A stretch of DNA of 64,000 nucleotides. It comes from Neisseria canis (GTDB lineage Bacteria > Pseudomonadota > Gammaproteobacteria > Burkholderiales > Neisseriaceae). Shown piece by piece: positions 37,308-45,653 of this stretch. The stretch spans positions 1,612,001 through 1,676,000 of the forward strand of contig NZ_LR134313.1 in assembly GCF_900636765.1 (NCBI RefSeq), in the 5' to 3' direction. Within the stretch, counting starts at the first letter, position 1; each line of letters begins with the position of its first letter. The position numbers and the translations under genes are program-made. The notes below the pieces were generated by a model. The model ran no database searches. It saw only the letters and a program-made list of their open reading frames with translations, and was not told the origin of the DNA.

Positions 37308-40300
37308 TCACTTCTCCCCCAATTTCTTCAAAACCGCTTTCACCGTCTGAATCCGTGTTTCCACATCTTCCATCACTGCGCTTACGCCTAATTTGTCCGC
37401 ACCGGCCATGCGGTAGTTTTTGTTGCTTTGCATCAGCAGGATAATCTGCGCGGGGTCGATGTTGTGGTGTTTGCCGAAGGTGAGGGTAACGGCGTCGCTG
37501 GTGGCATCGATCGCGTCTATGCCCATTTCTTTGGCAATCAGGCGGATGCGGTGGCTTTCGATTAGGGTTTTCACAGGTTGTTCGGGCAGGCCGAAGCGGT
37601 CGACGAGTTCTTCGTGCACGCTGTTGATTTGGCCTTCGGTTTCGCAGGTGGCGAGGCGTTTATAGAGCACGAGCCGTTCGTGGATGTCGGGGCAATAGCT
37701 TTCGGGCAAAAGCGCGGGGCTGTGCAGTTTGATTTCGGTGGTTACGCCCAGCGGTGCGTCGAGGTCGGGTTGGCGGCCTTTTTTGAGGTCGCGCACGGCT
37801 TGTTTGAGCATTTCGGTGTAGAGGGTGAAGCCGACCTGCATCATTTCGCCGCTTTGCCCTTCGCCGAGGATTTCGCCGGCACCGCGGATTTCCAAATCCT
37901 GCATGGCAAGGGTAAAACCTGCGCCGAGTTCGTCGGCGGCGGAAATGGCATCGAGGCGTTTTTCGGCATCTTTGGTGATGTATTCGGGTGTGAGCAGGTA
38001 GGCGTAGGCTTGGTGGTGGCTGCGGCCGACGCGCCCGCGCAGTTGGTGCAGTTGGGCAAGGCCGAATTTGTCGGCGCGGTTGATGATGATGGTGTTGGCG
38101 TTGGGGATGTCGATGCCGGTTTCGATGATGGTGGAACACAGCAGCAGGTTGAACCGCTGTTGCAGGAAGTCGCGCATCACTTGTTCGAGTTCGCGCTCGC
38201 GCAATTGACCGTGGGCAACGCCGATGCGTGCTTCGGGCAGCAACTCTTGCAGGCGTTCGCGCATGTTTTCGATGGTTTCGACTTCGTTGTGTAAAAAGAA
38301 TACTTGCCCGCCGCGTTTGAGTTCGCGCAACACGGCTTCGCGCACGCTGGCTTCGCTGAAAGGTTTGACGAAGGTTTTAACGGCCAAACGGCGGCTGGGC
38401 GCGGTGGTGATGAGCGAGAAATCGCGCAAGCCTTCGAGCGCCATGCTGAGGGTGCGCGGAATGGGGGTGGCGGTAAGGGTGAGGATATCGACGTTGGCGC
38501 GCAGGCGTTTGAGCTGCTCTTTTTGGCGCACGCCGAAGCGGTGTTCTTCGTCGATAATCACCAAACCCAAGTTTTTGAATCGGATGTCGTCTTGCACAAG
38601 TTTGTGCGTACCGATAACGATATCGACTGTGCCGTCGGCCATGCCGGCGAGCGTGGCTTTGGTTTCTTTGCTGCTGTTGAAGCGGGAAAGCTGGGCGACT
38701 TTAACGGGAAAATCGGCGAAGCGGTCGCTGAAATTTTGTGCGTGTTGTTCCACCAGCAGCGTGGTGGGGGCGAGCACGGCCACTTGTTTGCCGCCCATTA
38801 CGGCCACGAAGGCGGCGCGCAGGGCGACTTCGGTTTTGCCGAAGCCGACATCGCCGCACACGAGCCTGTCCATCGGTTTGCCTTGGGTGAGGTCTTTGAG
38901 TACGGCGGCGATGGCGGCGGCTTGGTCTTCGGTTTCTTCGTAGCCGAAGCCGTCTGAAAAGGCTTGGTAGTCCAATTCGTTAAACTGGAATTTAAAGCCT
39001 TCTTGTGCGGCACGTTGGGCGTAGAGATTGAGTAGTTCGGCGGCGGTGTCGCGGGCTTTTTCGGCGGCTTTGCGTTTGGCTTTGTTCCACGCAGCAGTGC
39101 CCAAACGGTGCAGTTGCACGTTTTCATAGGCATGGCCGGAATAGCGGCTGATCAGGTGCAGCTGCGACACGGGCACATAAAGCTGGGCTTCGTTGGCGTA
39201 TTCGAGCAGCATCATTTCGGTGCTGCCTTCGCCCAAATCCATGCTGACCAAGCCCATATAGCGGCCTATGCCGTGCTCTTCGTGTACCACGGGATCGCCG
39301 ATGTTGATTTCGGCCAAATCGCGCAAAAGGCCGTCTGAAACTTGGGCGTGTTTCTTACGGCGTGCGGTGCGGCTGCGGGCGACGTATTGGTAGAGGTCGG
39401 ATTCGGTGATAACGGCGAGGCCGTCTGAAAAATAGGGCAAGTCTGTGCTGTCGGCCTGTTCAGACGGCAACTGAAACCCATAAGCCAACTGCGTTACGGT
39501 AATGCACAACGGCGCATCGCTGTCTAAAAACGACTGCCAGCCATCCACACTTTGCGCTTTCAAGCCGTGCTGCTGCATAAAGCCGAGCATGGTTTCGCGG
39601 CGGCCTGCACTTTCGGCACACAGCAACACTTTACCGTTAAAGGCCGTCTGAAAACTTTGCAGTGCGGCGAGCGGGGTTTCGGATTGGCGGTTCACGGCCA
39701 CATCGGGCAGCGCGTGTTGTTTGCCGTGGAAGTCGGGCAGGATTTGCCCGTAAGGTTTCAGACGGCCTGCAAACTGGTCTTCGCTGAGATACAAATGCTG
39801 TGGATGCAAAGGCGGGTAAGCATCATCGCCCTGCGCCATCGCATAACGGGTTTTCACGTCCGCCCAAAAGCGCGCAGCTTCGGCGTGTACGTCGCCGAGG
39901 CACACGACAACGGCTTCTTCGCCGATATAGTCGAACAATGTGGCGCATTCGTTTTCAAAAAACAGCGGCAGATAATATTCCACGCCCGCACCGAAATGGC
40001 CGTTGCTCACGGCTTTGTACACGGCGGCGGCGTTATAGTCGCCCTCGATTTCTTCGCGGAAACGGCTGCGGAAGATTTTTTGCGCGTCGTCATCGGTGGG
40101 GAACTCGTGCGCGGGCAGCAGGCGGATTTCGCTTACCGGAGCAAGCGTGCGCTGGGTGTCGGGGTCGAAAGTTTTGATGCTGTCGATTTCATCGTCGAAC
40201 ATATCGAGGCGGTACGGCAACTCCGCGCCCATCGGAAAAATATCCAAAATACCGCCGCGCACTGCAAATTCGCCGGCGGCAATCACGTTGGAAACATGGC

Positions 40301-40736
40301 TGTAACCCGCTTCAATCAAGTTTTCCCGCAGCGCGTCGATATCCAAAGTCTGGCCGGTTTTCAGCCAAAACGTGCGCCCGAGCAGAAACGACACCGGAGC
40401 GAGCTTCTGCATAGCGGTGGCCACCGGCACCACCAACACGTCGGCCTGCCCGTTTTTCAGCTGCCACAAGGCAGAAAGCCGCTCCGAAACCAAATCCTGA
40501 TGCGGCGAAAAACGTTCGTAGGGCAGCGTTTCCCAATCGGGCAGAAACACCGCATTATCCTGCGGGCGGAAAAACTGCCACGCGGTTTGCAGCCGCAAAG
40601 CCTGCTCCACATCTTGCGTGAGAATGATTTTTACAGGTTGTTCAGGCAGGCATTCGGTAAGCATCAAAGGCAGGCTGCCGCGCGAAAGGCCGAGCCAGCG
40701 GGATTTTTGGGCGGGGGCGGGGATGGGATAATTCAT
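37308..40736 (-). CDS. mfd: Transcription-repair coupling factor
   Basis: DNA translocase that removes stalled RNA polymerase and recruits UvrA. The 1142 residues match the family. A UvrB-like N-terminal region (residues 1 to about 340) contains VFLPDWETLPYE and FAVRGGILDIFP. The RNAP-interaction domain follows (about 480-550, IGDPVVHEEHGIGRYMGL). The RecG-like motor shows Walker A GDVGFGKTEVALRAA, DEEH box VIIDEEHRFGV, TATPIPRTL and QLRGRVGRS. The TRCF C-terminal domain ends the protein. Several AGGCCGTCTGAA uptake sequences lie within the gene (near 39328, 39418, 39645, 39765), none of the wad dialect. Confidence 0.98.
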   Translation of the reverse strand: MNYPIPAPAQKSRWLGLSRGSLPLMLTECLPEQPVKIILTQDVEQALRLQTAWQFFRPQDNAVFLPDWETLPYERFSPHQDLVSERLSALWQLKNGQADVLVVPVATAMQKLAPVSFLLGRTFWLKTGQTLDIDALRENLIEAGYSHVSNVIAAGEFAVRGGILDIFPMGAELPYRLDMFDDEIDSIKTFDPDTQRTLAPVSEIRLLPAHEFPTDDDAQKIFRSRFREEIEGDYNAAAVYKAVSNGHFGAGVEYYLPLFFENECATLFDYIGEEAVVVCLGDVHAEAARFWADVKTRYAMAQGDDAYPPLHPQHLYLSEDQFAGRLKPYGQILPDFHGKQHALPDVAVNRQSETPLAALQSFQTAFNGKVLLCAESAGRRETMLGFMQQHGLKAQSVDGWQSFLDSDAPLCITVTQLAYGFQLPSEQADSTDLPYFSDGLAVITESDLYQYVARSRTARRKKHAQVSDGLLRDLAEINIGDPVVHEEHGIGRYMGLVSMDLGEGSTEMMLLEYANEAQLYVPVSQLHLISRYSGHAYENVQLHRLGTAAWNKAKRKAAEKARDTAAELLNLYAQRAAQEGFKFQFNELDYQAFSDGFGYEETEDQAAAIAAVLKDLTQGKPMDRLVCGDVGFGKTEVALRAAFVAVMGGKQVAVLAPTTLLVEQHAQNFSDRFADFPVKVAQLSRFNSSKETKATLAGMADGTVDIVIGTHKLVQDDIRFKNLGLVIIDEEHRFGVRQKEQLKRLRANVDILTLTATPIPRTLSMALEGLRDFSLITTAPSRRLAVKTFVKPFSEASVREAVLRELKRGGQVFFLHNEVETIENMRERLQELLPEARIGVAHGQLRERELEQVMRDFLQQRFNLLLCSTIIETGIDIPNANTIIINRADKFGLAQLHQLRGRVGRSHHQAYAYLLTPEYITKDAEKRLDAISAADELGAGFTLAMQDLEIRGAGEILGEGQSGEMMQVGFTLYTEMLKQAVRDLKKGRQPDLDAPLGVTTEIKLHSPALLPESYCPDIHERLVLYKRLATCETEGQINSVHEELVDRFGLPEQPVKTLIESHRIRLIAKEMGIDAIDATSDAVTLTFGKHHNIDPAQIILLMQSNKNYRMAGADKLGVSAVMEDVETRIQTVKAVLKKLGEK

Positions 40737-40753
40737 GATGTATAAATGGTTTT

Positions 40754-40776
40754 AGCTGCCGGAAAAGTTCAGGCAG
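40754..40776. other. Hairpin upstream of mfd
   Basis: AGCTGCCGGAA and TTCAGGCAGCT, a DUS-like stem of a different sequence (simDUS-like core GGCTGCCTGAA with one mismatch). Confidence 0.35.
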
Positions 40777-40836
40777 CTTGGGTTGTCGGAATAGGGCGTT
40801 ATTTTAGCAGCAAAAGGGATTTGATAAGCTGTTGTT

Positions 40837-40900
40837 AAGTTGATTAACTATATATTTAAGATGCTCGGGTCAAGCCCGAGCATGACGGGTATTTTGGTTG
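40837..40900. repeat. Correia-like element, copy C (partial)
   Basis: AAGTTGATTAACTATATA (one terminus) followed by a hairpin with arms ATGCTCGGG and CCCGAGCAT at 40861-40883 and CATGACGGG. The other terminus is not recognisable. Confidence 0.5.
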
Positions 40901-40915
40901 TTCGGTTATATACCG

Positions 40916-40950
40916 CAATGCCTGTCTGAAACACTTTCAGACAGGCATTG
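40916..40950. terminator. DUS-pair terminator of the AsmA-family gene
   Basis: CAATGCCTGTCTGAAA and TTTCAGACAGGCATTG, sixteen-base arms around CAC. Confidence 0.75.
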
Positions 40951-40965
40951 TGATGTGCCGGTGTT

Positions 40966-43062
40966 TTAGGGTTGGCTGAATAGGTTGAATTGTTCGCGCA
41001 AGGTGTCGGCGAGGGCTTTTTGTTTTTCTTGGGGGGTGTTCAGGCCGCGGGTCAGGCCGCTGTAATTGAGGGTTACGGAAGGGTTGTCGACCGGGCCGCT
41101 GATGTTGAGCGGGATTTGCGCGGCTTCGCCGTTGGTGGTGCTGATGAGCATGTTTTCATTCATCAGCAGTTTGCTTAAGTCGAGGCTGCCGCTGCTGAGG
41201 ATGTAGAAGCGGTCAGTGACCAGCTCGGCGTTTTGGTGGCTGCCGACGCCGTTTTGTATCAGGCTGTTGAGGGTGAAGCTGTTGAAAGGCGTGCTTTTGT
41301 TTTCGCTTTCGGTTTGGTCGAACGCGGCTTGTTTGAGGATGTTGTTGATGTCGATGCCGATCCAAGCGCCTTTTTGCAGCTTGAGGTTGAGCTTGCCGTT
41401 GAGATTTTGGGTAAGCTCGCGGCGGTTTTTGCCTTTGGTGGTGAAGTCGAACGATACGTCGCCGGTGCCTGCCAGGCTGTTGTAGCGCAATAGGTCGCGC
41501 ATCAGCGGCAGCACTTGGATGCCTTTGGTTTGCTGTTGGAGATGGTAGGACAGGGTGTCTTTGTTTTCGATATGGAGGCTGCCCGTGGTGGTGCCGCCGT
41601 AAAGCTCTGCGCTGAAATCGGATAAGGTGATATTGCTGTTGTCGGCCTGCAGGCGCGTTTTGATGCGGTTCACTTCCAAATTGGGCAGCTGAAGGTTATC
41701 CAGCAGCAGCAGGGCGTTGATCTGTATGCGGTCGGAGCCGGTGAGAAACCGCGGGTAGCTGAAGCGGCTTTCGTTTTGCAGCTCTTTGAGATAGGGGGCG
41801 AAAGCCAGTTTGTTGAGGCCGGCTTCTGCTTGCAGTGTGCGGTTTTCCCGGGTGTAGGCGGCTTTCAGGCTGGCGCGTTGCCGGTCGAACAGGCCGCTCA
41901 GGAAAAGTTGCCAGTTGCCTTCGGGGCTGCCGCTCAGGTTGCCGGAAAGTGTGCTGATAAACCGCGGCCCGCCGTCGGTTTGGGCTTGGTCTTGGCGGGT
42001 GGTGATTTTTAAATCGGGCAGTTGCCAGCCTTGTGCGGCTTGCCATGAAACGGGCGAACTGATGTTGAGGGTGGCGGTTTTGCCGTGGGTGGTGCCGCCT
42101 GCGCTTAAGGTGGCCCGGCCTGCGTCGATTTGCGAAGGCGAGAGTTGTAAATTGTTGATGTTGAATGCGCCGCTCCACTCGGTTTCGTAGCGGCGGGCGT
42201 TGATGATGCTGTCGATGGCGCCGGCATGAAAGAGACCGTTTTTCCACTCGGCGGCGGGTATGGATGCGCTGATGTGGGTTTGGTAAAGCGGGCTGTGCAG
42301 ATTGGCGGTGATTTTGTTGAGGCTGAGGGCGCGGTCGTGCCATTGTGCGCCTCCTGCGGCGGTGAGATTGACGGGGTTACCGCGGTATTCGGCAAAGGCA
42401 GCAATGCGCAAATCAGGCAGCCGCCAACCGTTCGGCGCGGCAAGGGCGGTGCCGCTGCCTTCCCAGCGGAGGTTTTTCAGATGGGCATTGTCGGCTTTGC
42501 CATTGATGGTAAAGCTGTGGCTTTGGCTGCCGTTGCTGGTGAACTTGAGATTGATTTCAGAGAGGTGGTGCTGTCTGGCCGGGGTAAGGATGTGCAGGCG
42601 CGCGTTTTCGACAATCAGGCGGTTGACACTAATCCCGGATTTTTTCCGGTTTTGCCAAAGCTCTTGCAGATTCCATTTGCCTTCGCTGTTTTGCTCCAAT
42701 GTGATGTCGGCGCCGTTGATAACCCATTTTTCGATGCTGGGGTTGCCCAGCAGTGAAGACCAGGCCAGCCCGATGCGCATTTGGCCCAAGTGTACGTTTT
42801 GTGTGTGGCCGGTGCCGGAAAGGGTAACGTTGTTGAGGGTAACGGTGGGGCGGGGAAACCAGGTGCGGCCGATGTTTTTGTCGAAGCGCAGGGTTCTGCC
42901 GGTGCCGGCCAATGCGCTTGCTCCCGCTTGATGCAAACGCTCGGGGCTGAATACCGCTTGATGGAGCGCGATATACAGACCTGCCACGGTGACGGATAAG
43001 GCCATGCTGCCGAATGCGAGCAGTTTGAGCCAGAATTTGCCTGATTTTAGGCGGGAAACCAT
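40966..43062 (-). CDS. AsmA-family outer-membrane biogenesis protein
   Basis: The 698-residue protein has an N-terminal anchor (TM at about 13-34) and a long periplasmic beta-rich domain. AsmA-type traits are LTVTLNNVTL-like strands near residue 75, repeated short amphipathic strands and the conserved C-terminal AsmA block (about 510-660) with GTGDVSFDFTTKGKNRRELT and NGKLNLKLQKGAWIGIDINN. AsmA-family proteins are thought to move phospholipid between membranes. It starts divergently from the DAHPS-like gene at 43176. Exact paralogue (AsmA, YhjG or other) not assigned. Confidence 0.85.
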   Translation of the reverse strand: MVSRLKSGKFWLKLLAFGSMALSVTVAGLYIALHQAVFSPERLHQAGASALAGTGRTLRFDKNIGRTWFPRPTVTLNNVTLSGTGHTQNVHLGQMRIGLAWSSLLGNPSIEKWVINGADITLEQNSEGKWNLQELWQNRKKSGISVNRLIVENARLHILTPARQHHLSEINLKFTSNGSQSHSFTINGKADNAHLKNLRWEGSGTALAAPNGWRLPDLRIAAFAEYRGNPVNLTAAGGAQWHDRALSLNKITANLHSPLYQTHISASIPAAEWKNGLFHAGAIDSIINARRYETEWSGAFNINNLQLSPSQIDAGRATLSAGGTTHGKTATLNISSPVSWQAAQGWQLPDLKITTRQDQAQTDGGPRFISTLSGNLSGSPEGNWQLFLSGLFDRQRASLKAAYTRENRTLQAEAGLNKLAFAPYLKELQNESRFSYPRFLTGSDRIQINALLLLDNLQLPNLEVNRIKTRLQADNSNITLSDFSAELYGGTTTGSLHIENKDTLSYHLQQQTKGIQVLPLMRDLLRYNSLAGTGDVSFDFTTKGKNRRELTQNLNGKLNLKLQKGAWIGIDINNILKQAAFDQTESENKSTPFNSFTLNSLIQNGVGSHQNAELVTDRFYILSSGSLDLSKLLMNENMLISTTNGEAAQIPLNISGPVDNPSVTLNYSGLTRGLNTPQEKQKALADTLREQFNLFSQP

Positions 43063-43175
43063 TGAATTTAGGATGAGGTGACGAAGCGGTAAGTATATAA
43101 CAAATGCCTGTCTGAAAAATGGCGGATTATTTAAAAAATTGCTAACATGCGGCCAAGTGCTTTCGGAGAAGATTT

Positions 43176-44051
43176 ATGATTATTGTGATGCAGAAACATG
43201 CTTTGCCGCAATCGGTGGCGGAAGTGGTGGCGTTTATCCGCTCGCGCGGGCTGGCGGAGCATGTGTCGGAAGGCGAGGAGCGCACGATTATTGGTGCGGT
43301 GGGAGACGAGCGGGTGTTTCAGCCGAACGAATTGGAGCGGTTGCCGCAGGTGGAACGTGCCATCAGGGTGCTGAACGACTGGCGCATCATCAGCCGTGAA
43401 ACGCAGGCGCAAGACAGCGTGATTTCGGTGCGCGGCGTGGCGTTCGGCGCGGAGAAAGTGCTCAATATCACAACGGAACCCAATGCGCGCCCAACTGCGG
43501 ATGCCGCGTATATCGACCCGTTTTCCGTGCCCGACACGCCGTATGCGGATACCGTTCGGTTTAATGAAAAAGAGCAGATTGCACAAATGCGCGAAGCGCT
43601 GCAAAGCTGCCACGGCAGGGGGCAGCCCGTGTTGGTGCGTATCCGTGATGTGCGCCAGATTGAGGCGGCTTTGGTGCATGAGGCCGATATTCTTTATCTG
43701 GGCGGCGAGCTGATGGCCAACCGCATGTTGCAGGATGAAGTGGGCAGGCTGAACACGCCTTTGGTGCTCTGCAAAGACAAACACCATCTTTACAATGAAT
43801 GGCTGGTTGCCGCCGAACGGGTGGCGCTGAAGGGCAACCACCAGATTATTTTGGGCGAAGCGGGCACACTTAGTTTTGAGCCGGATTATCCGCACCGCTT
43901 GGATGTGGATGCGGTGGCGCGCGTGCGCGGTTTGAGCCACCTGCCTGTGTTGGCCAATATCTCGGGGCTGTGGCACAACGGCATGCCGCAGGAGGTTTTA
44001 TACCGGCTGGCGGTGGCGGCCGGGGCGAATGCGGTAATCAGTTCGCTTTGA
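43176..44051 (+). CDS. DAHP-synthase-like protein lacking catalytic motifs
   Basis: The 291-residue protein resembles class I-beta DAHP synthases of the Thermotoga type. The N-terminal ferredoxin-like regulatory domain (MIIVMQKHALPQSVAEVVAF, then SEGEERTIIGAVGDERV and VERAIRVLNDWRIISRE) is well kept. The barrel part is recognisable only from about residue 165 (ADILYLGGELMANRMLQDEV) through AVAAGANAVISSL. The catalytic GPCSVE and KPRTSPYSFQG motifs and the metal-binding histidine block are absent. It is therefore unlikely to make DAHP; a regulatory or ligand-binding role is inferred. RBS GGAGAAG lies 8 bases upstream. Followed by its own DUS terminator. Confidence 0.75.
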   Translation: MIIVMQKHALPQSVAEVVAFIRSRGLAEHVSEGEERTIIGAVGDERVFQPNELERLPQVERAIRVLNDWRIISRETQAQDSVISVRGVAFGAEKVLNITTEPNARPTADAAYIDPFSVPDTPYADTVRFNEKEQIAQMREALQSCHGRGQPVLVRIRDVRQIEAALVHEADILYLGGELMANRMLQDEVGRLNTPLVLCKDKHHLYNEWLVAAERVALKGNHQIILGEAGTLSFEPDYPHRLDVDAVARVRGLSHLPVLANISGLWHNGMPQEVLYRLAVAAGANAVISSL

Positions 44052-44064
44052 TTTGGAAAAGTGA

Positions 44065-44098
44065 AATGCCTGTCTGAAAAAGTTTTCAGACAGGCATT
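44065..44098. terminator. DUS-pair terminator between convergent genes
   Basis: AATGCCTGTCTGAAAA and TTTTCAGACAGGCATT; serves the DAHPS-like gene on plus and the hotdog gene on minus. Confidence 0.75.
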
Positions 44099-44101
44099 GT
44101 T

Positions 44102-44605
44102 TTATGCGGGGGGTTGTGATTCCGCTTTAGGGCGGAAACTCGGTTTCAGCCGGATATACAGGGTGCGTTTGGCGATGGCAACGGTGTCGCCGTTTTTATC
44201 GAAAATGCGCACTTCATACTCAGGCAGATATTTTTCACCGTTTTTGGTGTGTTCGTACACATCGGCCAGCATTTCATCGGTTATGGTGCAGTCGATATAC
44301 ACTTCGCCGCGGCCGGGTTTGATGAAATCAATGTGCGCGGATTTGTCCCACACAAAATATTTGTTGCCGATCAGCCCGTTGAACATTACGGCATACACGG
44401 CATCGGTGAGCGCAAACAGGCTGCCGCCGAACTGTGCGCCGTGCAGGTTGCGCGTGCTCGGCCAATCACGCAGGCGGCTTTTGATGTGGCGGAAATCTTC
44501 CGACAATTCAGTGATGTGGATGCCGCTGAACAAAAGCGGCGGCCACAAATTGAGGATTTTCCGCGTAGTGGCGGCAGATTTGAACCGCCTTCTTATCTGT
44601 ATCAT
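44102..44605 (-). CDS. DUF4442 hotdog-fold thioesterase-like protein
   Basis: Soluble protein of 167 residues. The hotdog pattern is visible: an N-terminal amphipathic helix, NLHGAQFGGSLFALTDAVYAVMF (the HGG-containing central helix; quoted parts are HGAQFGGS and DAVYAVMF), then strands VWDKSAHIDFIKPGRGEVY and TVAIAKRTLYIRLKP. This matches the DUF4442 (YiiD C-terminal) family of putative acyl-CoA/ACP thioesterases. Substrate unknown. ygfZ lies 31 bases upstream on the same strand, so they may share a transcript. Confidence 0.75.
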   Translation of the reverse strand: MIQIRRRFKSAATTRKILNLWPPLLFSGIHITELSEDFRHIKSRLRDWPSTRNLHGAQFGGSLFALTDAVYAVMFNGLIGNKYFVWDKSAHIDFIKPGRGEVYIDCTITDEMLADVYEHTKNGEKYLPEYEVRIFDKNGDTVAIAKRTLYIRLKPSFRPKAESQPPA

Positions 44606-44636
44606 AGTATGTTTTTAACAGGATTTGATGTCGGGT

Positions 44637-45491
44637 TTAATCTGTTGCCGCTTCAAAAAACTGGCGGGTTTGCTGTAAAACATTGTTGGCGGCATCAACC
44701 AGCGTTTTGCCCGCCGCACTGTGTTTGATAACGGCCAGATTCAGGCTGCCTTGCCCGGTTTTCGCAGTGTTGATGATGATGCCCGCATCTTCGCCTTCCA
44801 GCAGCACACCGATGCCGGCGGTTTCCTGTACGTCGGCTGCTAAAACGGCCAAACCGCGCTTCACTTGGCCGCGGTATTGCGCGCGTGCAATGATTTCCTG
44901 ACCCGGATAACAGCCTTTTTTGAAGTGGACGCCGCCGATAATGTGCTGGTTGAGCATTTGCGCCACACAGGTTTCGGTGGTGGCTTCGCTGATCCACGGG
45001 TAGCCGCTTTGAATTTCATGCAGATTCCAAGCGTTTTCGGCTGCCGCATCGTAAACGGGCAATAAATCTGCTTGGCCGACCAACATCGCGCCGCCGTGCG
45101 GCAGGTTGATGCGGCTGATGCCGTTTTCGGCAGGCGCGGCAAAGGTAAGCTGCGGTTCCGAAGCGGGCTGTGGTGTGCTGTCGGCAAGTTCGGCAGCCAC
45201 GGCAAAATCGGGCAGGGTTTCAAACACGACTTTGGCGCGCAACACAAACATCCGCAGGCGCTTGACGGTTTTTTCTACCAGATCGGCAGCCATCAGCAAT
45301 AAGATGTCTTCACCGCGGTTGACAACCAGCATATTGGCAATCACGCGGCCTTTGGGCGTGTTGTAGGTGGCATAACAGGCTTGGTTTTCAGACAGGCCTT
45401 CAATATGGTTGGAGAGCTGGTTGTGAAGGAAAACGGCGCGGTCTTCACCGCTGACGCGGACAACGCCGAAAAAAGGGAGTGTACTTTGCAT
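44637..45491 (-). CDS. ygfZ: Folate-binding protein YgfZ
   Basis: Tetrahydrofolate-dependent protein needed for assembly or repair of certain Fe-S enzymes such as MiaB. The 284-residue chain has the GCV_T-like fold and the hallmark KGCYPGQEIIARAQYRG (quoted in full; cysteine in KGCYPGQE). Start ATG at 45491 has AAGGAAT upstream. A wad-type DUS lies within near 45390. Adjacent genes are unrelated in function. Confidence 0.92.
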   Translation of the reverse strand: MQSTLPFFGVVRVSGEDRAVFLHNQLSNHIEGLSENQACYATYNTPKGRVIANMLVVNRGEDILLLMAADLVEKTVKRLRMFVLRAKVVFETLPDFAVAAELADSTPQPASEPQLTFAAPAENGISRINLPHGGAMLVGQADLLPVYDAAAENAWNLHEIQSGYPWISEATTETCVAQMLNQHIIGGVHFKKGCYPGQEIIARAQYRGQVKRGLAVLAADVQETAGIGVLLEGEDAGIIINTAKTGQGSLNLAVIKHSAAGKTLVDAANNVLQQTRQFFEAATD

Positions 45492-45578
45492 GAGGATTCC
45501 TTATTGATGCAGGGTATGTATTGTAGCGCTATATATTGTTGCTGCAACACTTAAAATCCAGAGATTTTATGAATAATT

Positions 45579-45610
45579 ATGCCTGTCTGAAAAAGCTTTC
45601 AGACAGGCAT
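45579..45610. terminator. DUS-pair terminator of rep
   Basis: ATGCCTGTCTGAAAA and TTTCAGACAGGCAT, 43 bases past the rep stop codon on the minus strand. Confidence 0.7.
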
Positions 45611-45653
45611 TGTTTGATCCGTTTTGCCAGGCATGTTTCGATTTTGTTACCTG

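Noticed and set aside
37578-38294. 238-codon open frame on the plus strand
   Set aside because: Antisense to mfd, no ribosome site, Gly/Phe-rich low-complexity product.
39552-40745. 397-codon open frame on the plus strand
   Set aside because: It is antisense to mfd, whose motifs are intact; the mirrored frame reflects codon bias.
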